From Stomorhina lunata (lineage: Eukaryota; Arthropoda; Insecta; Diptera; Rhiniidae), in contig OW121740.1 of the NCBI GenBank assembly GCA_933228675.1, forward strand, positions 79,838,899 through 79,902,898: a DNA stretch of 64,000 nt, in the 5' to 3' direction. The notes beneath the pieces were generated by a model. That model worked only from the letters and a program-made list of their open reading frames with translations. It did not search any database and was not told the origin of the DNA. Below, in pieces: positions 11,191-22,735 of this stretch. A program made the translations under genes and the position numbers. Every line of letters begins with the position of its first letter. Position 1 is the first letter of the stretch.

Positions 11191-11338
11191 TTAACCCTTG
11201 CTTACCCATAGGCTCAAAATGGTACTACTTATATATGTATAATATGCGTGCTAAAATATACAAACTGCAACTAAAGAAAGTGATATTGTTGTTTTTGCGA
11301 AAAAATATAATACTAAATTCTCAATTAAAGCAACTATT

Positions 11339-12640
11339 TTGCCAAAAGTAACTAAACTCATTCCATCATCCATCCCATTTCAAATTCCAAATTCAAGATT
11401 AGACAATCTTGATCTTTCTGACCCAATTTTCAATCAAGCATATCAAATTGATGTGATACTTGGAAACGATTCAGAACGTTTTATTAGTCTCCACGACATC
11501 AAGAAAAATATTTGTGGTCTCGCTTCTACCTACAACATAATATTTGGTTGGGTTCTTAGTGGTCCCTTTAAGACTAATCCTATTCAGTCATTCACAACTT
11601 CCATACTTCCCTCTGAAAATTCTATTCTGAATGATCTTCTAAAAAAATTCTGGGAACAAGAAGATATTTCTCAGTTCATCTAGAATATAAGCGCTCGGTC
11701 AATATTCTAGAATGAAACAATCACTTGCGAAAAACCCCGAACTTTAAACCTAATACAATTCAATTTTGAATGAGTACTTATCTCTTAAATATGTGGAACC
11801 AACTACATTCTATGAAGTGAGCTCTGATAACAAAATTTTCTCTTTTTATTTGCCTCATAATGCAGTTGTTCGTCCAGAACACAAGACAACTAAGGTTCGA
11901 GTTGTCTTTAATGCCTCCCGAAAAACCAAATCTGGTTACTACTAAATGATACTTCATATACTGGGCCAACTCTACAGCAAGATCTCATGACTGTTATTTT
12001 AAATGTCTTTAGCGAAGACGTTTCAAAAATGTATTGCCAGATTTTGTTTCAAAAAGAAGACAATGCTGCTTTCAAAGATTTTAAACTCAAAACAGTTACC
12101 TTTGGAGTAAATTGCGCCCCGTTCCCGGCTATCCTCAATTTTGCGTAATGAAACTTATGTCGATGACATTTTGTCTGGTGGTCACTCCATTGATGAAGCA
12201 ATGAACGCTTAATCAGAACTTATTCACACACTTAACTCAGCAGGATTTCCTCTGAAGAAACTTTCTGCTAATAACTCACAATTACTCTCAAATATTCCTC
12301 CCGAGGATTTATATGATTTTGATGTCCTTCGCTTTTATGAGACAAGTACAGCCAAAACACTCGGAATTAAGTGGAACTTACTTACAGATTTCTTTTCTTA
12401 CTCTTTCAACCAGATTTCTCAAACGTCTGCAGCAACTAAACGTTCTTCTCTCAGCCGTTGCGAAATTATTCGATCCTGCAGGATGGATAAATCCTGTAAA
12501 TAGTTATCAGGGCCAAAATTCTAACGCAACAACTCTGGCTAGAAGGTCTAGAATGGGATCAAAATGTCAGTCCGGAATCTCCTGATAATTGGAACAATTT
12601 ACTTTCAGATCTCCCTTATGTTGAAACAAGTAAGAGTGCT
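11339..12640 (+). pseudogene. BEL/Pao pol remnant: protease and reverse transcriptase
   Basis: The readable pieces follow the BEL/Pao order. First comes the protease region with DVILGND and FGWVLSGPF (11339-11683). RT starts with YLPHNAVVRP and TTKVRVVFNASRKTKSG (11778-11950), then GPTLQQDLM. The catalytic YVDDILSGGHS lies near 12155-12190, then LKKLSANNSQLLSN and TLGIKWN. Many stops and frameshifts separate the pieces, so it is an old copy. It ends at about 12640, where R sequence begins. The integrase C-terminus of the same class resumes at 44825 in the same orientation. Confidence 0.85.
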
Positions 12641-14855
12641 ATAATCGGCTATGCCGAACCGTAAATACCCTTCACCAGTGGTGTTCAAAAAGCAAAGTAC
12701 AGAATGACAAGAGTTTTTAGTCAATTACAAGTATGTATGTTTCTGAAGATTGATTTTGGGTGAGGCCTTCAGAAATAATATCTTAGATGCTATGCTCTTA
12801 GTCTTAGATATTTACATAAGATATAAAGATTTTGAATGAATATCACGTCAATATTGTATAATGTGATTTATTGCGTACTATTTATATTTAAAAGCTCTTG
12901 ATTTGATGAATGCTTCATATATAATATTTGAAAAGTATAGGTATACCATACTCTTGAATTCACTTAAATGTATATCAGGGCCATTATTGGAACATATATA
13001 TCTGTAGTTGGTTTATTTGATTTTTTCAGGAGTGATATTTGGGCGGTATTTTTCTGAAAGTTTTTACGATCTATAAAGGATCTTTGTTTCAGACACATAC
13101 ATGAAATATATAGATTGTGGATATCTGGTCTATACTTATTAGAAAAGCTTATAGTTAAGCAAAGGGACCAATTTCGATGATTTCTTTAGTAAAAATATTT
13201 GGTATTTATTGTTTTATGTATTAAGCTTAAGATACATACATACTCGTACACATTAAAGATATTGTGTATGATTTTGGAATGATATTAAAGCAATATGTGA
13301 AAGTTGTTTTCTGTATAAGCCGTGGAAAGTAAATGTACATTTTGATGTGCTTAACTTATATATCATTTTTATGGGAACTTCAACACATTTAAAAAGTTGG
13401 GTACACAAATTTTATATTGTTAAAAATATATATCTTGATGTTTGTGTTTTGAATATACTTTGGGCAATTAATAAATATAAAAATATTTTAAAATACCTAA
13501 ATATATTCTTATAGAGAAAATAGACAGAATGTGCAATTATATGTTTTGCTAGATTTTTTTATATATGCGAAATATTTAGGGTTTTAACGGATACCATGGC
13601 TATATGTTTTCCGACTTTTCAGAATTTTCAGAAAAAAATGCTATCACAATGTTCAAAAGTCACTAATATAAGAAATATTTCGGTATGCTCAAATCAGGTT
13701 TGACGAGCTCCTAGATTGCATGCCGACATAAGTTATATGTATGTAAGTATGTTTATTAGTTGTTAATAGTGCTCTACGATTAAAACTCGAAATTCGATGC
13801 CGACTTAAATTTGTTTTGTTTTCACTTATATTATATACATTTATTTTTTTAATTTGTATAAAATTCGTCAATTTGTTTAAAATTCCTCAAGTTGCGGATT
13901 GTATATTATATATCAGATTTAAGGAAACCCCCCAAAGCAAAACTATATTAGATATCGATTGTGGATATCTGGTCAATACACATAAGAAAAGTTTATATGA
14001 GAACTTAAAAAATCCTAGAAAGCAAAACGGTATATATCATCAAAATCAATCTGAGATATTGCCAAAACTTCAAATTAGATGTCCCGCAAATTACCTAATT
14101 AAAAAAAAAAATTGTAAACTGTGTATTTTTGAAAAAATGTTTTTGAATTGTATATCAAATTTTAGGAACAAATCTCAAATTGCCCAAAATACGCATTAGA
14201 GAAACTTTGTTGGAAAAATCAATTAAGAAATAGGAAAAACCATCCTCCTGTAGCATTTATCAAAATCGGTCTATAAACAACTGAGATATCGCAAATTGCC
14301 CAAAATACGCATTAGAGAAACTTTGTTGAAAAAAAATGCAATTAAGAAATAGGAAAAACCATCCTGCTGTAGCACGGACGTACATCAATTATATGTCAAA
14401 TTTTAGGAAACTCCTTCGCGAAGCACGTTATTCAATTTTATCAAAAGCGGTCTATAAACAACTGAGATATCACCAAAACACTAATATTGTATGTGTTTTA
14501 AAAATTTTGTTTAGAAATACTCTAAAGAAATATCCTTCTGGAGCACGGACTTACATAAATTAGATATCAGATTTTAGGAAGCTCGCGGGGGAATCGGTCT
14601 ATAAACACCTGAAATATCGCCAAAACAGCATAACCAATGTGTCTCAAATTGTCTTATTTCAATAAATTTTTAATTTTTGTAATATATTTTTCATTTTATG
14701 GCGATATCTCAGATGTTTATGATCCGATTTTGATGAAATTTAAAAGCGTGATTAGCGGGAACAGTTCCTAAATTCTTATGTATAATTTATGTAGGTCCGT
14801 GCTCCAACAGCATGAGTTTTTTATTTGTATTTTTTAAACAAAATTTTTAAAATAC
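12627..14855. repeat. Dispersed repeat R, left block
   Basis: AT-rich DNA without a believable gene. Its first ~93 bases ('caagtaagagtg...') recur in reverse complement at 44161-44070. From about 13900 it contains the recurring phrases of R, such as 'gagatatcgccaaaacact', 'cctgtagcacggac' and 'atcagattttaggaa', also seen at 22.8-24.1 kb and 51-52 kb. A hairpin of the TTCGGC/GCCGAA type sits near 12648. Short open frames here are not conserved between copies. Class unknown. Confidence 0.55.
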
Positions 14856-15464
14856 TGTTACGTTTTTCCTTTAAAAACGTGGAAGGAATTCTTTTTGCAA
14901 ACAACCGTAATCAAATTACAACACTTGTAGTATGTAGTTTTACAAAGCAATACTTTTATTAACTTTAGAGATAATCACTTAAAACACACTTTCACAAATA
15001 CTACAAACTTCACAAAACTGCTTTACAAATACTCTTAGAAACACTGTTCTCTTTATACGCGTCTTAATTAAAACTGTTCCCACAATACTCGGCCATCGGC
15101 CTTATATAGTAGAGAAGAGAGTTTCTAGCATTTTCTGCAGACGTAAACAAAGAAAATATTACACTAATGTTGCTTACGAATGTTCACGTATGTTCCACTA
15201 CATTCTCACATGATCAAGAACACTCTCACACATACGTTGTACAAATACATTATCTGAAGTTAACAGTAACAGAGATAGAGAGAATGTAAATAAAAGAGAA
15301 ACATGTTGCTATACTCTTTACTGTACATAAGAGAAACATGTTGCTCTGCTTATTGACATAAACAGAATAACAACAACACCAACAGAAACATCTAGAAAGC
15401 GAGGGGAATAATTATAAGCAGTGAACTTTGCACAACGGGACGGATAAATTTAACATTCGTCACA
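14856..15464 (-). mobile_element. Solo LTR of the Gypsy family at 2668-8892
   Basis: A 609 bp copy of the same LTR (TGTTACG...CGTCACA on the plus strand) with a 4-bp duplication ATAC on both sides (14852-14855, 15465-15468). No internal sequence is present, so the two LTRs recombined. It is more diverged than the pair at 2668/8276. Confidence 0.92.
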
Positions 15465-15698
15465 ATACGTACTTTCAGCATACGTAGTTTTTCGGCGATA
15501 TCTCAAGTGTTTATAGACCGATTGTGATGAAATTTGACAGCGTTCTTTGCGGTAGGATTTTCTAAAATTTGATATGTATACCATTCAGGAACTTTACAAA
15601 TCTGATCGTAGATACCATTAAAATTATACTGATCGACTTAGAATCGGCAGGAGAATCGATTTATTGTTTAAGCGATATTTCAGGTATTTTGATCGACG
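15465..15698. repeat. Repeat R segment, left flank of Transib copy 1
   Basis: Contains 'gatatctcaagtgtttatagacc' and 'atttcaggtattttgatcgac'. Similar uninterrupted sequence at 23640-23675 and 51790-51830 gives the empty site for the Transib insertion. Confidence 0.65.
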
Positions 15699-16302
15699 CA
15701 CGGTGGTTCAGAATCAAATTTCATTGGCCAAAAGCTATATTTTTTGTTGACATGGATTTTTAAAATTTTTATACCATCAGAAATAAAACATATCAAAACT
15801 AAGGTGACCAAAAAAAATTGGTCAAAATATTCGCTGTAGTGGGCGTGGCATGCTGCTAAAGACAAGGAATTTTAATTAATTTAGAAATGAAAGAAAAATT
15901 GTAATTTTTGATCTCATATTAATTACGATTTCTTGAAAACTATTAATGCTAATGGGCTGCGGTTTTTTTGTTATGTTGGGTGGACTGTTGGTTTTAACAA
16001 ATGGTATTTGCGCACCCTGTATAATTTGTAGTTAAGGTGTTATGTAATAAATTTAAAATCACCATATACTCATAAAATTTCAAGTTTAGTAGTGTATAAC
16101 TTTTAAAGGGAAAAATGGAAACAAAAATCGAAACCACCCAAAGAAAGCCAAGAGTGTTCCCTTTAAGCCTATATATACTTTTGCACCCGCCCGTAGAACA
16201 CTTTTTTTATTTTAATGAAAATACTCAACATTTTTACAAGCAAAATTCTATAAAAATTGCTAGTAAATTTAGTTTAGAAATCATTCACTGTCATCAAACG
16301 AG

Positions 16303-17770
16303 GAAAAACAGTTTACAAACGAGGAAGCACTTGCATTATTTCTGGATTTATTGTTTAAGCTATATTTCAGGTGTTTTGATCGACGCACGGTGGTTCAGAA
16401 TCAGATTTCATTGGCCAAAAGCTAACAAAACACCAGTATACTCAACTCAGATTGCGTGCGATCGAAAAAGGCTTAAATTTATACCCGTCATATCATCACA
16501 TAATTGCAGCTAAAAAGGAGTGCTATCCTCCAAAGGAATCTATGAAAATCACACCAATTTCTGCACAGGTACAACTGCAAGCTCTACTTGATCATACAGC
16601 TGAAAGGTTGCTTCTATTACTTAAAGGAAGTGATTTAAAAAAACATGGAAACTGCAATTTAACTCTTTTTTGTAAATGGGGATGCGATGGATCTTCAGGA
16701 CAAAAACAATATAAACAATTTTTATGTGAAAATATTTCTGACACAGATATGTTCATGGTGTCATTTGTGCCATTGCTATTAATAAAGAACTTAGAAGACT
16801 CGGAACCTTCGTCCAGCACAATGCAAACAAATTTTATTTGCAAAAATCATACTCCATCGTCCACGAACACCAATAAAACCATTAAGAATGAAATAAGTGA
16901 CATCCGAGCTCAAACTTCAACACTAAAGCCATTAGAGTTAGAGATAGATGAACATACTATTAAATTGAATTATCAATTAATACTTTCAATGATAGACGGA
17001 AAAACTGTCCAGGCTTTGACTGATGCAAAAGCTTCATCCAGCTGTATTATATGTAAAGCAACATCAAGTCAGTTAAACCAAGAACCTACAAAGTCACTAG
17101 ATAGTATTGATGCATTTGAATTTGGATTATCACCGATACATACGAGAATAAGATTTATGGAACACATAATGAAAATTAGCTATGATTTGGACTTCGAAAA
17201 ATGACACCAACAAAGAGAAAAGAAAATTGAAAAAGAAACAAGTTCATGATGCATTTCTTAAACACGGGTTAATTATAGATCAACCAAAACAAGGATCAGG
17301 CAATACAAACGATGGCAATACCTCAAGAAGATTCTTTTTGGATCCCGAAACTACATCTGATATAACAGGTGTTTATATAGATCTTATTTCAAGATTTAAA
17401 ACAATTACTGAAGTATTTGCGTGCAATGGACAAATTAATGCACAAAGTTCTTTATCATGGAGAATATGTCATTAAGCACCATTTATTACTAATTGGAGAT
17501 TTATCAGAGGAAGCCCAGGAAAAAAGAAATAAGGATTACAGATTTTACAGAGAACATAATACCAGAAAAACGTCACGAAGTTCTACAAATGAAGACTTAT
17601 TTCACATATTATCAGCAACGTCAGATCCATTTATCTTTAGTATTCGAAGTCAATGGAAAGTAAATCCTTCGGACCTAAGTGCCGAAGTTAAAGCACTGCT
17701 ACAGGACAGCAGTAATACAGAGCAGAATATAAAATATTTACAAGAAATATTCCAGCCAAATAAACAATAA
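16303..17770 (+). pseudogene. Transib transposase, N-terminally deleted and frame-broken
   Basis: The sequence aligns with codons from about 167 onward of the gene at 36881. The reading is cut by the filler at 16351-16423 and by deletions near 16868, 17200 and 17446. It retains CKWGCDGSSG with the first Asp, SMIDGKTVQALT with the second Asp, CIICKAT with two zinc Cys, HKVLYH with the zinc His pair, and STNEDLFHIL with the catalytic Glu. The C-terminus after SQWKV continues for about 35 residues to a stop at 17770, and this tail is absent from copy 2. Confidence 0.88.
16351..16423 (+). repeat. Filler copied from the element's own left junction
   Basis: Bases 16346-16423 repeat 15659-15739: about 35 bp of left flank (including the CGACG duplication) plus the first ~41 bp of the Transib end. 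The copy lies in the transposase frame between codons that are adjacent in copy 2. It differs from the outer junction at three positions. Confidence 0.93.
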
Positions 17771-18318
17771 GTATAATTTGCATTTAACATTTGAGTGCAA
17801 TAAAGTATACAAATATTAATATTAAATATTATTTTATTTATCTACAATCTATTTATGACTACAAATAAATATATATTTAAAGAAAAATTAAGTTACACAT
17901 TTTATTAAAAAAAACTAGGTAATATGTAAGTATTATTAAGCATAAATTAAAATTTGGGCCACCCTAATAAAAATACTGTAAATACCTCAACGAGAAAGGG
18001 GGAACCCTAAGGATAACAAAATATTAAATTGCTATCCAAGGACGACTTGTGGCCCAAATTTGAGCCAAATCAGTTAAGAGGAAGTGGGTCAAAAATGAGT
18101 CGGCAGATTTGAAACAAAATAAAAAAGAAAAACATCGAAAATTGAATTTCAAGCTTAAATTTGTTAAGAATCACTGTACCGATCTTAATAAAACCTACAC
18201 TCGAAGAAGCTACAGATGTTATTTATTGATTAAAAAAAGAACTACTAAAAAATCTTTAATAGTTAAAAAGTTACAGAGTTTTGGCCAATAAAAAACGATT
18301 CTGAACCACTGTGCGACG

Positions 18319-18623
18319 ACGATAAAATTCAATGGAGGGACGATATCCTAAAATTTGATATAAAACTCATGTCGGCATACCTTCCAGGAGCTCCACAAAT
18401 CTGATTTCAGCAGACCGACCGCTTTTGAACATTATGGTAATATTTAAGTATGTATTAATATCAAATTATAGGTAATCATTCTACAAAGTACATAAAATGC
18501 ACCTTAGTACATGATATGCATTCAAATCCTACATATATATGTATGTATGTGTCTCGCATATTAACAAAAATTTAAATATTTTAAATGATAATATTAAATA
18601 TTTTAAATGAGAATAAATAATTA
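18319..18623. repeat. Repeat R segment between two DNA transposons
   Basis: Continues R after the Transib insertion ('gataaaattcaatggagggacgat'), followed by AT-rich sequence with 'tacatatatatgtatgtatgtgtctcgcata', echoed at 23870-23905. No gene seen. Confidence 0.6.
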
Positions 18624-19503
18624 CACAGCACAACAAAATAAAAAAAAAATTCATGTGCTTTGAAAACCACTATACAATTTTGATGTAACATGACTACCTT
18701 TGTACAAAAATGGTAAAATTTTTAAATTCTATGGCAAGATTTTTTTTAAATTATTTTTTAAATTACAATTTTTTTAGACGTTTCTTCAAATAATTAATGA
18801 TAACTCAAAAACTACTAGTCCGATATTATTAAAACAATCAGAAAAATTAAAACTTACATAGCCTTTAATTAGTCTATATATCGCGTTTCAATTGGATCAA
18901 TAGTATCGGATATATAATAAAAAACTTAAGAAAAAAATATATTTTTTACATAAAAATGCAAAAATTTTCGTTTTAAAAAAATCATGAAAAATCGAAAACG
19001 CCAAAAAACTTCCAGATTTATTATTTTATCGCATAGCGACATATAATAGCAATAAAATGAGATATCGACCATAAAAATCGATTGATTTTTTTCGAATTTT
19101 TTGACAATTTAGTGAATTCGCTCATTTTCACAAAATTTTAGTTTTTTGCTTGATAAATTTTCCAATTTCAAGGGGTGCATGTCGGATTATTGTGAGATTT
19201 GGTGAAAAACTTCCACCCACAAAGTTTTAGTCGAATTGGGCAACGTTAACACGTAGCGCATACGTCCCAAATCTGAAAAATAGCATTTAAATCGAAAAAA
19301 ATTGCCAAATTTTCAGTTTTTGCAAAATTAAAGCGATTTATTCTCCCTTTTGCAAAAAAGTGGATTCTGTTTCTCAGTGCAAACGCAATGCTTTTTCCAA
19401 TAAACTACATGTCTTTAAAATCGGTTAAACAGTTTTCGAGTTATTACAATTTTCACTGGCCAATACATGTCCTTGAGGACTTGCCGAAGACAATTTACAA
19501 AAA
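18624..19503. repeat. Left inverted arm of the unclassified transposon
   Basis: Pairs with 21010-21898. The inner end is 'gaggacttgccgaagacaat', inverted at about 21013. No coding content. Confidence 0.85.
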
Positions 19504-19583
19504 ATTTACTTAGTTTAAAATTTTTTATTTTTTTTAACTTACAATATACATGTAAACAATAAAATATAAAAATTTCGCTAAAA

Positions 19584-20865
19584 TTGACTGATATCTTCCT
19601 ATTGCACAACGCAACAAGTCAAGGTCCAAGCTGTAGTCAAGTGCTTTTATCTTCACAAGGACACTCAACCTCAAGCATGTGTTCTCAATCAGGAAGTTCA
19701 GAACTACCTATATCTGAAAATGAGTTCATCCCACACAAAAATATCTCGCCGAGACCATGGAATCAAGACCAGCTAAATGATGTAATAAGAGAACTTGGAT
19801 TGTCAAAAGCATCTTCGTAATTACTTGCATTCCGGATGAAGGAATCAAATCTCATAACGGAGGAAACTAAAGTTTCGTATTACCGTACCCGAGAAAAAGG
19901 CTTACTTCACTATTTTGCAGAAGAGGACGATTTTGTCTACTGCACGGATATTCCTGGTTTGATGACTGGCGTTTATTTATTGACTCATTAAAACGCAGCT
20001 TGAAGTGTGTCCTTTTGCACAATGGAAATAAATTTCACTCCTTGCCAATCGCACATTCAACCAAGGTAAAAGAATACTCTGTAATTGCATTGGTCGTAAA
20101 GAAGATTAAGTATAATGAACATAACTGGGTAATTTGTGTTGATATTGACCTATTAGGTCAACAAAGTGGCTATACCAAATACCCTTGTTTTTATGTTTAT
20201 GGGACAGCAGAGCTAAGTCAGAACACTGGAAGAGAAAACAATGGCCTTATAGGGAAACACTGGATCCAGGTATGCCAAATGTTATAAATGTACCTCTGGT
20301 GCCCCGAGATCGCATCATATTACCCCCTCTTCAAATTAAACTTGGTCTGATGAAACAATTGGTTAAAGCACTTAACAAAAATGGTGAATGTTTCCAGTAT
20401 ATTTCAAGGAAGTTTCCAAGTTTGAGTATGGAAAAGCTGAGAGCAGGAATATTTGACGGCCCACAAATTCGCAAATTGGTCAAAGATACCGATTTTCTCA
20501 GTTCAATGTCAGAATTTGAGAAAAATGCATGGGATTCGTTTATATGGGTTATTCAACATTTCTTAGGAAATAACAAGGATGATGATTATGTTGCGCACGT
20601 TGAAGATATGTTAACTCACTTCCAGAATCTTGGATGCAACATGAGCATCAAGTTACATTATCTTCACAATCAATTAGATCGTTTTCCAGAAAATCTAGGA
20701 GACTTAAGTGAAGAACGATTTCACCAAGATATCCGGACAATGGAGGAAAGATACCAGGGTCGCTGGGATGTACACATGATGGCAGATTTTGGCTGGAGTA
20801 TTCAGAGCAACACTTCGTTATTCAATAATAGAAAATGTCATAGAAGAAAATTCCAAAGTTTGTAG
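19584..20865 (+). pseudogene. Arthropod transposon-associated protein of unknown function (candidate transposase)
   Basis: I recognise the pattern of a large arthropod family usually annotated 'uncharacterized protein'. Visible blocks in order: WNQDQLNDVIRELGLSK; EEDDFVYCTDIPGLM; WRLFIDSLKRSLKCVLLHNG, with an Asp at the end of a predicted strand; HNWVICVDIDLLGQQSGYTK; a CxxC block then WDSRA; IILPPLQIKLGLMKQLVKAL; GCNMSIKLHYLHNQLD; LSEERFHQDIRTMEERYQGR. At least three frame changes are present, one in a T run near 20190, plus small deletions. The Asp...Asp...CxxC...His...Glu layout resembles an RNase H-fold transposase, which is inference. Its place between long inverted arms supports that role. 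Confidence 0.7.
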
Positions 20866-21009
20866 TTTATAATATTTTTTTATTTATTTCCCTATTTTAT
20901 ATCTTGTAATAAATTTAAATAATAACATATAAAATAAAAGAAAATACATGAATAAAACAATGAAATGCATTTTCGATCTATTTCATCGATTTGACTTAGT
21001 CACATTTAT

Positions 21010-21898
21010 TGGTCAATTGCCTTCGGCAAGTCCTCAAGGACATGTAATGGCCAGTGCAAATTGTTGTAACTCGAAAACTGTTTAACCGATTTTAAAGATA
21101 TATAGCTTATTGTGTTGCCCTAAGGACCAGGATCCACTTTTTTGCAGAAGGGGGAATAAATAGCGTTAATTTTGCAAAAACTTAAAAATTATAAAATTTT
21201 TCCGATATAAACTTGATTTGTCAGCTTTAGGACCTGGGCGACACGTGTTAGCGTTGTCCAATTTGGATAAAATTTTGTAGGTGAAAGTTCCTCACCAAAT
21301 CTCACAATAATACGACCGGCACTCCTTGAAATTCTAAAATCTATTTTTTTCATACATTTGAAAAACCCTGTATACGTATATCAAGCAAAAATATAAAATT
21401 TTGTGAAAATGAGTGAATTCACTTAATTGTGAATAAATTCGAAAGCAATCAAACGATTTTTATGGTCGATATCTTGCTTTGTTATTTGTGTCTTTGCGAC
21501 AGAATAATGAATCTGAACATTTTTTGCAGTTTTATATTTTTCATGATTTTTTTAAAACAAAATTTTTTGCCATTTTTACGTAAAAAATATAATTTTTTCT
21601 TAAATTTTTTATTATAACTCTGATAATATTGATCCGATTGAAACGCGATATATAGACGAATCAAAAGCTATGTAAATCTTAATTTTTATGATTTTATTTT
21701 AATAATATCTGACTAGTAGTTTTTGAGTTATCATTAAATATTTTAGGAAACGTCTAAAAAAAATTTCAATTTAAAAAAAAATTAAAAAAAAAGTCTTGCC
21801 ATAGAATTTAAAAATTTTACCATTTTTGTACTAAGGTAGCCATGATACATCAAATGTATATAGTGGTTACTCGAGCACATTTTTGCTGTTGCCCTGTG
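21010..21898. repeat. Right inverted arm of the unclassified transposon
   Basis: Reverse complement of 18624-19503 with scattered substitutions and indels. Ends ...gttgccctgtg at 21898. Confidence 0.85.
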
Positions 21899-22417
21899 TT
21901 ATCAAATAAATTTAGCAGTGTGCAAAATTTTGTCACAATCGGTCACCATTTAACTATAGCTCTTTTTGTTCGTCTTTCCATCAGAGGAAAGCGCGATAGC
22001 GCCTAAAAAAACTTTTTCTCTTGAAAAAGTTCGGTATTGAAAATGGGCGAACTCGGTTCACATTTAGTGAAAGCTCCCATATAACACCGACCGGGAATCA
22101 CTTTTATGCTGATAAATTAAATCACATTATAATAGCAGTTAGCATACCGTGGCTTATTTTCTATTCAATCGCTATCCGTTTTCGAATAATGTTGACCTTG
22201 CCTTCAAGTACCACAATTCCATAATATATCTTATATTATACATCATTTTAATTTTTCAATAATTTTTCCACATTTGACCAAAGCTCTCATACAATCCGAA
22301 TTAAACGATTAAGCACAGCGAAAAGTTTAAATATAAAACTATACCCGTAACTTTTCATCTAAATTAGCCAACATACTTCAAATATATAAGTCAATATTTA
22401 ATTACTTTCCGACAATG
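21899..22417. repeat. Repeat R segment
   Basis: Holds 'gaaaatgggcgaactcggtt...gaccgggaatcactt', also at 24110-24180 and 52070-52140, followed by 'atgctgataaattaaatcacatt', which reappears at 40229. This gives the empty site of the LINE insertion at 24181-40227. Confidence 0.65.
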
Positions 22418-22735
22418 CAAAGTGGCATGGTTTAAAAATAGAATGAAAATAATTCTATAACTTCTAAACCGTTGGACGGATTTAACAAAATTGTATCTGG
22501 ATATAGCAGAAGTGTTGGAAAGCCTACATTGTACTGGGGCGGCACAATCTGTCCCCGAAGTAGTTCATTTCGGACTTATTTATCACTTGAAACGATATAT
22601 AATTGTAATTTCCCAATCTTTTTGAAAAATCATACTATATAACAAATATAGAGGTCAAGATCTACAAAAAACATTGTCACATGCCTATGTTATCTCTTAC
22701 GGTTTCAAAGATATTCGATTTTATTAGTGATCGTA
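22418..22735. mobile_element. Partial copy (one arm) of the foldback at 49210-50293
   Basis: Starts 'caaagtggcatggtttaaaaatag', a diverged version of the CACAGTAGGATGG end, and continues through 'tagcagaagtgttgg', 'ggggcggcacaatctg' and 'gttatctcttacgg' as in the 49-50 kb element. The second arm is missing. Confidence 0.75.

Larger units (their letters stand above)
15699..18313 (+). mobile_element. Transib transposon, copy 1 (defective)
   Basis: The ends are CACGGTGGTTCAGAATC (left) and, read inward, CACAGTGGTTCAGAATC (right), with a 5-bp duplication CGACG (15694-15698, 18314-18318). A GC-rich 5-bp duplication and a CACAGTG-like terminus are the marks of Transib. Compared with copy 2 it lacks ~1.1 kb at about 16292 (the start of the gene) and three smaller internal pieces, and it has a 73-bp filler at 16351. 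It does keep the gene's 3' end and ~170 bp of downstream sequence that copy 2 has lost. Confidence 0.93.
18624..21898 (+). mobile_element. Unclassified DNA transposon with ~0.9 kb terminal inverted arms
   Basis: The left arm begins CACAGCACAACA and the right arm, read inward, CACAGGGCAACA. The arms pair for roughly 880 bp (18624-19503 with 21010-21898) with many small differences. TTA flanks both ends and may be a 3-bp target duplication. The centre holds a broken copy of a gene family found across arthropods as 'uncharacterized protein'. The CACAG start and 3-bp duplication resemble the CACTA (CMC) group, but the protein is not a typical CACTA transposase, so I leave the superfamily open. 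Confidence 0.75.

Noticed and set aside
16115..16513. 132-codon frame spanning the start of Transib copy 1
   Set aside because: It runs from untranslated sequence through the filler into an incorrect frame, and copy 2 has no equivalent.
19427..19609. Minus-strand frame in the left arm of the unclassified transposon
   Set aside because: Located within the inverted arm, with no motif and no partner in the right arm.
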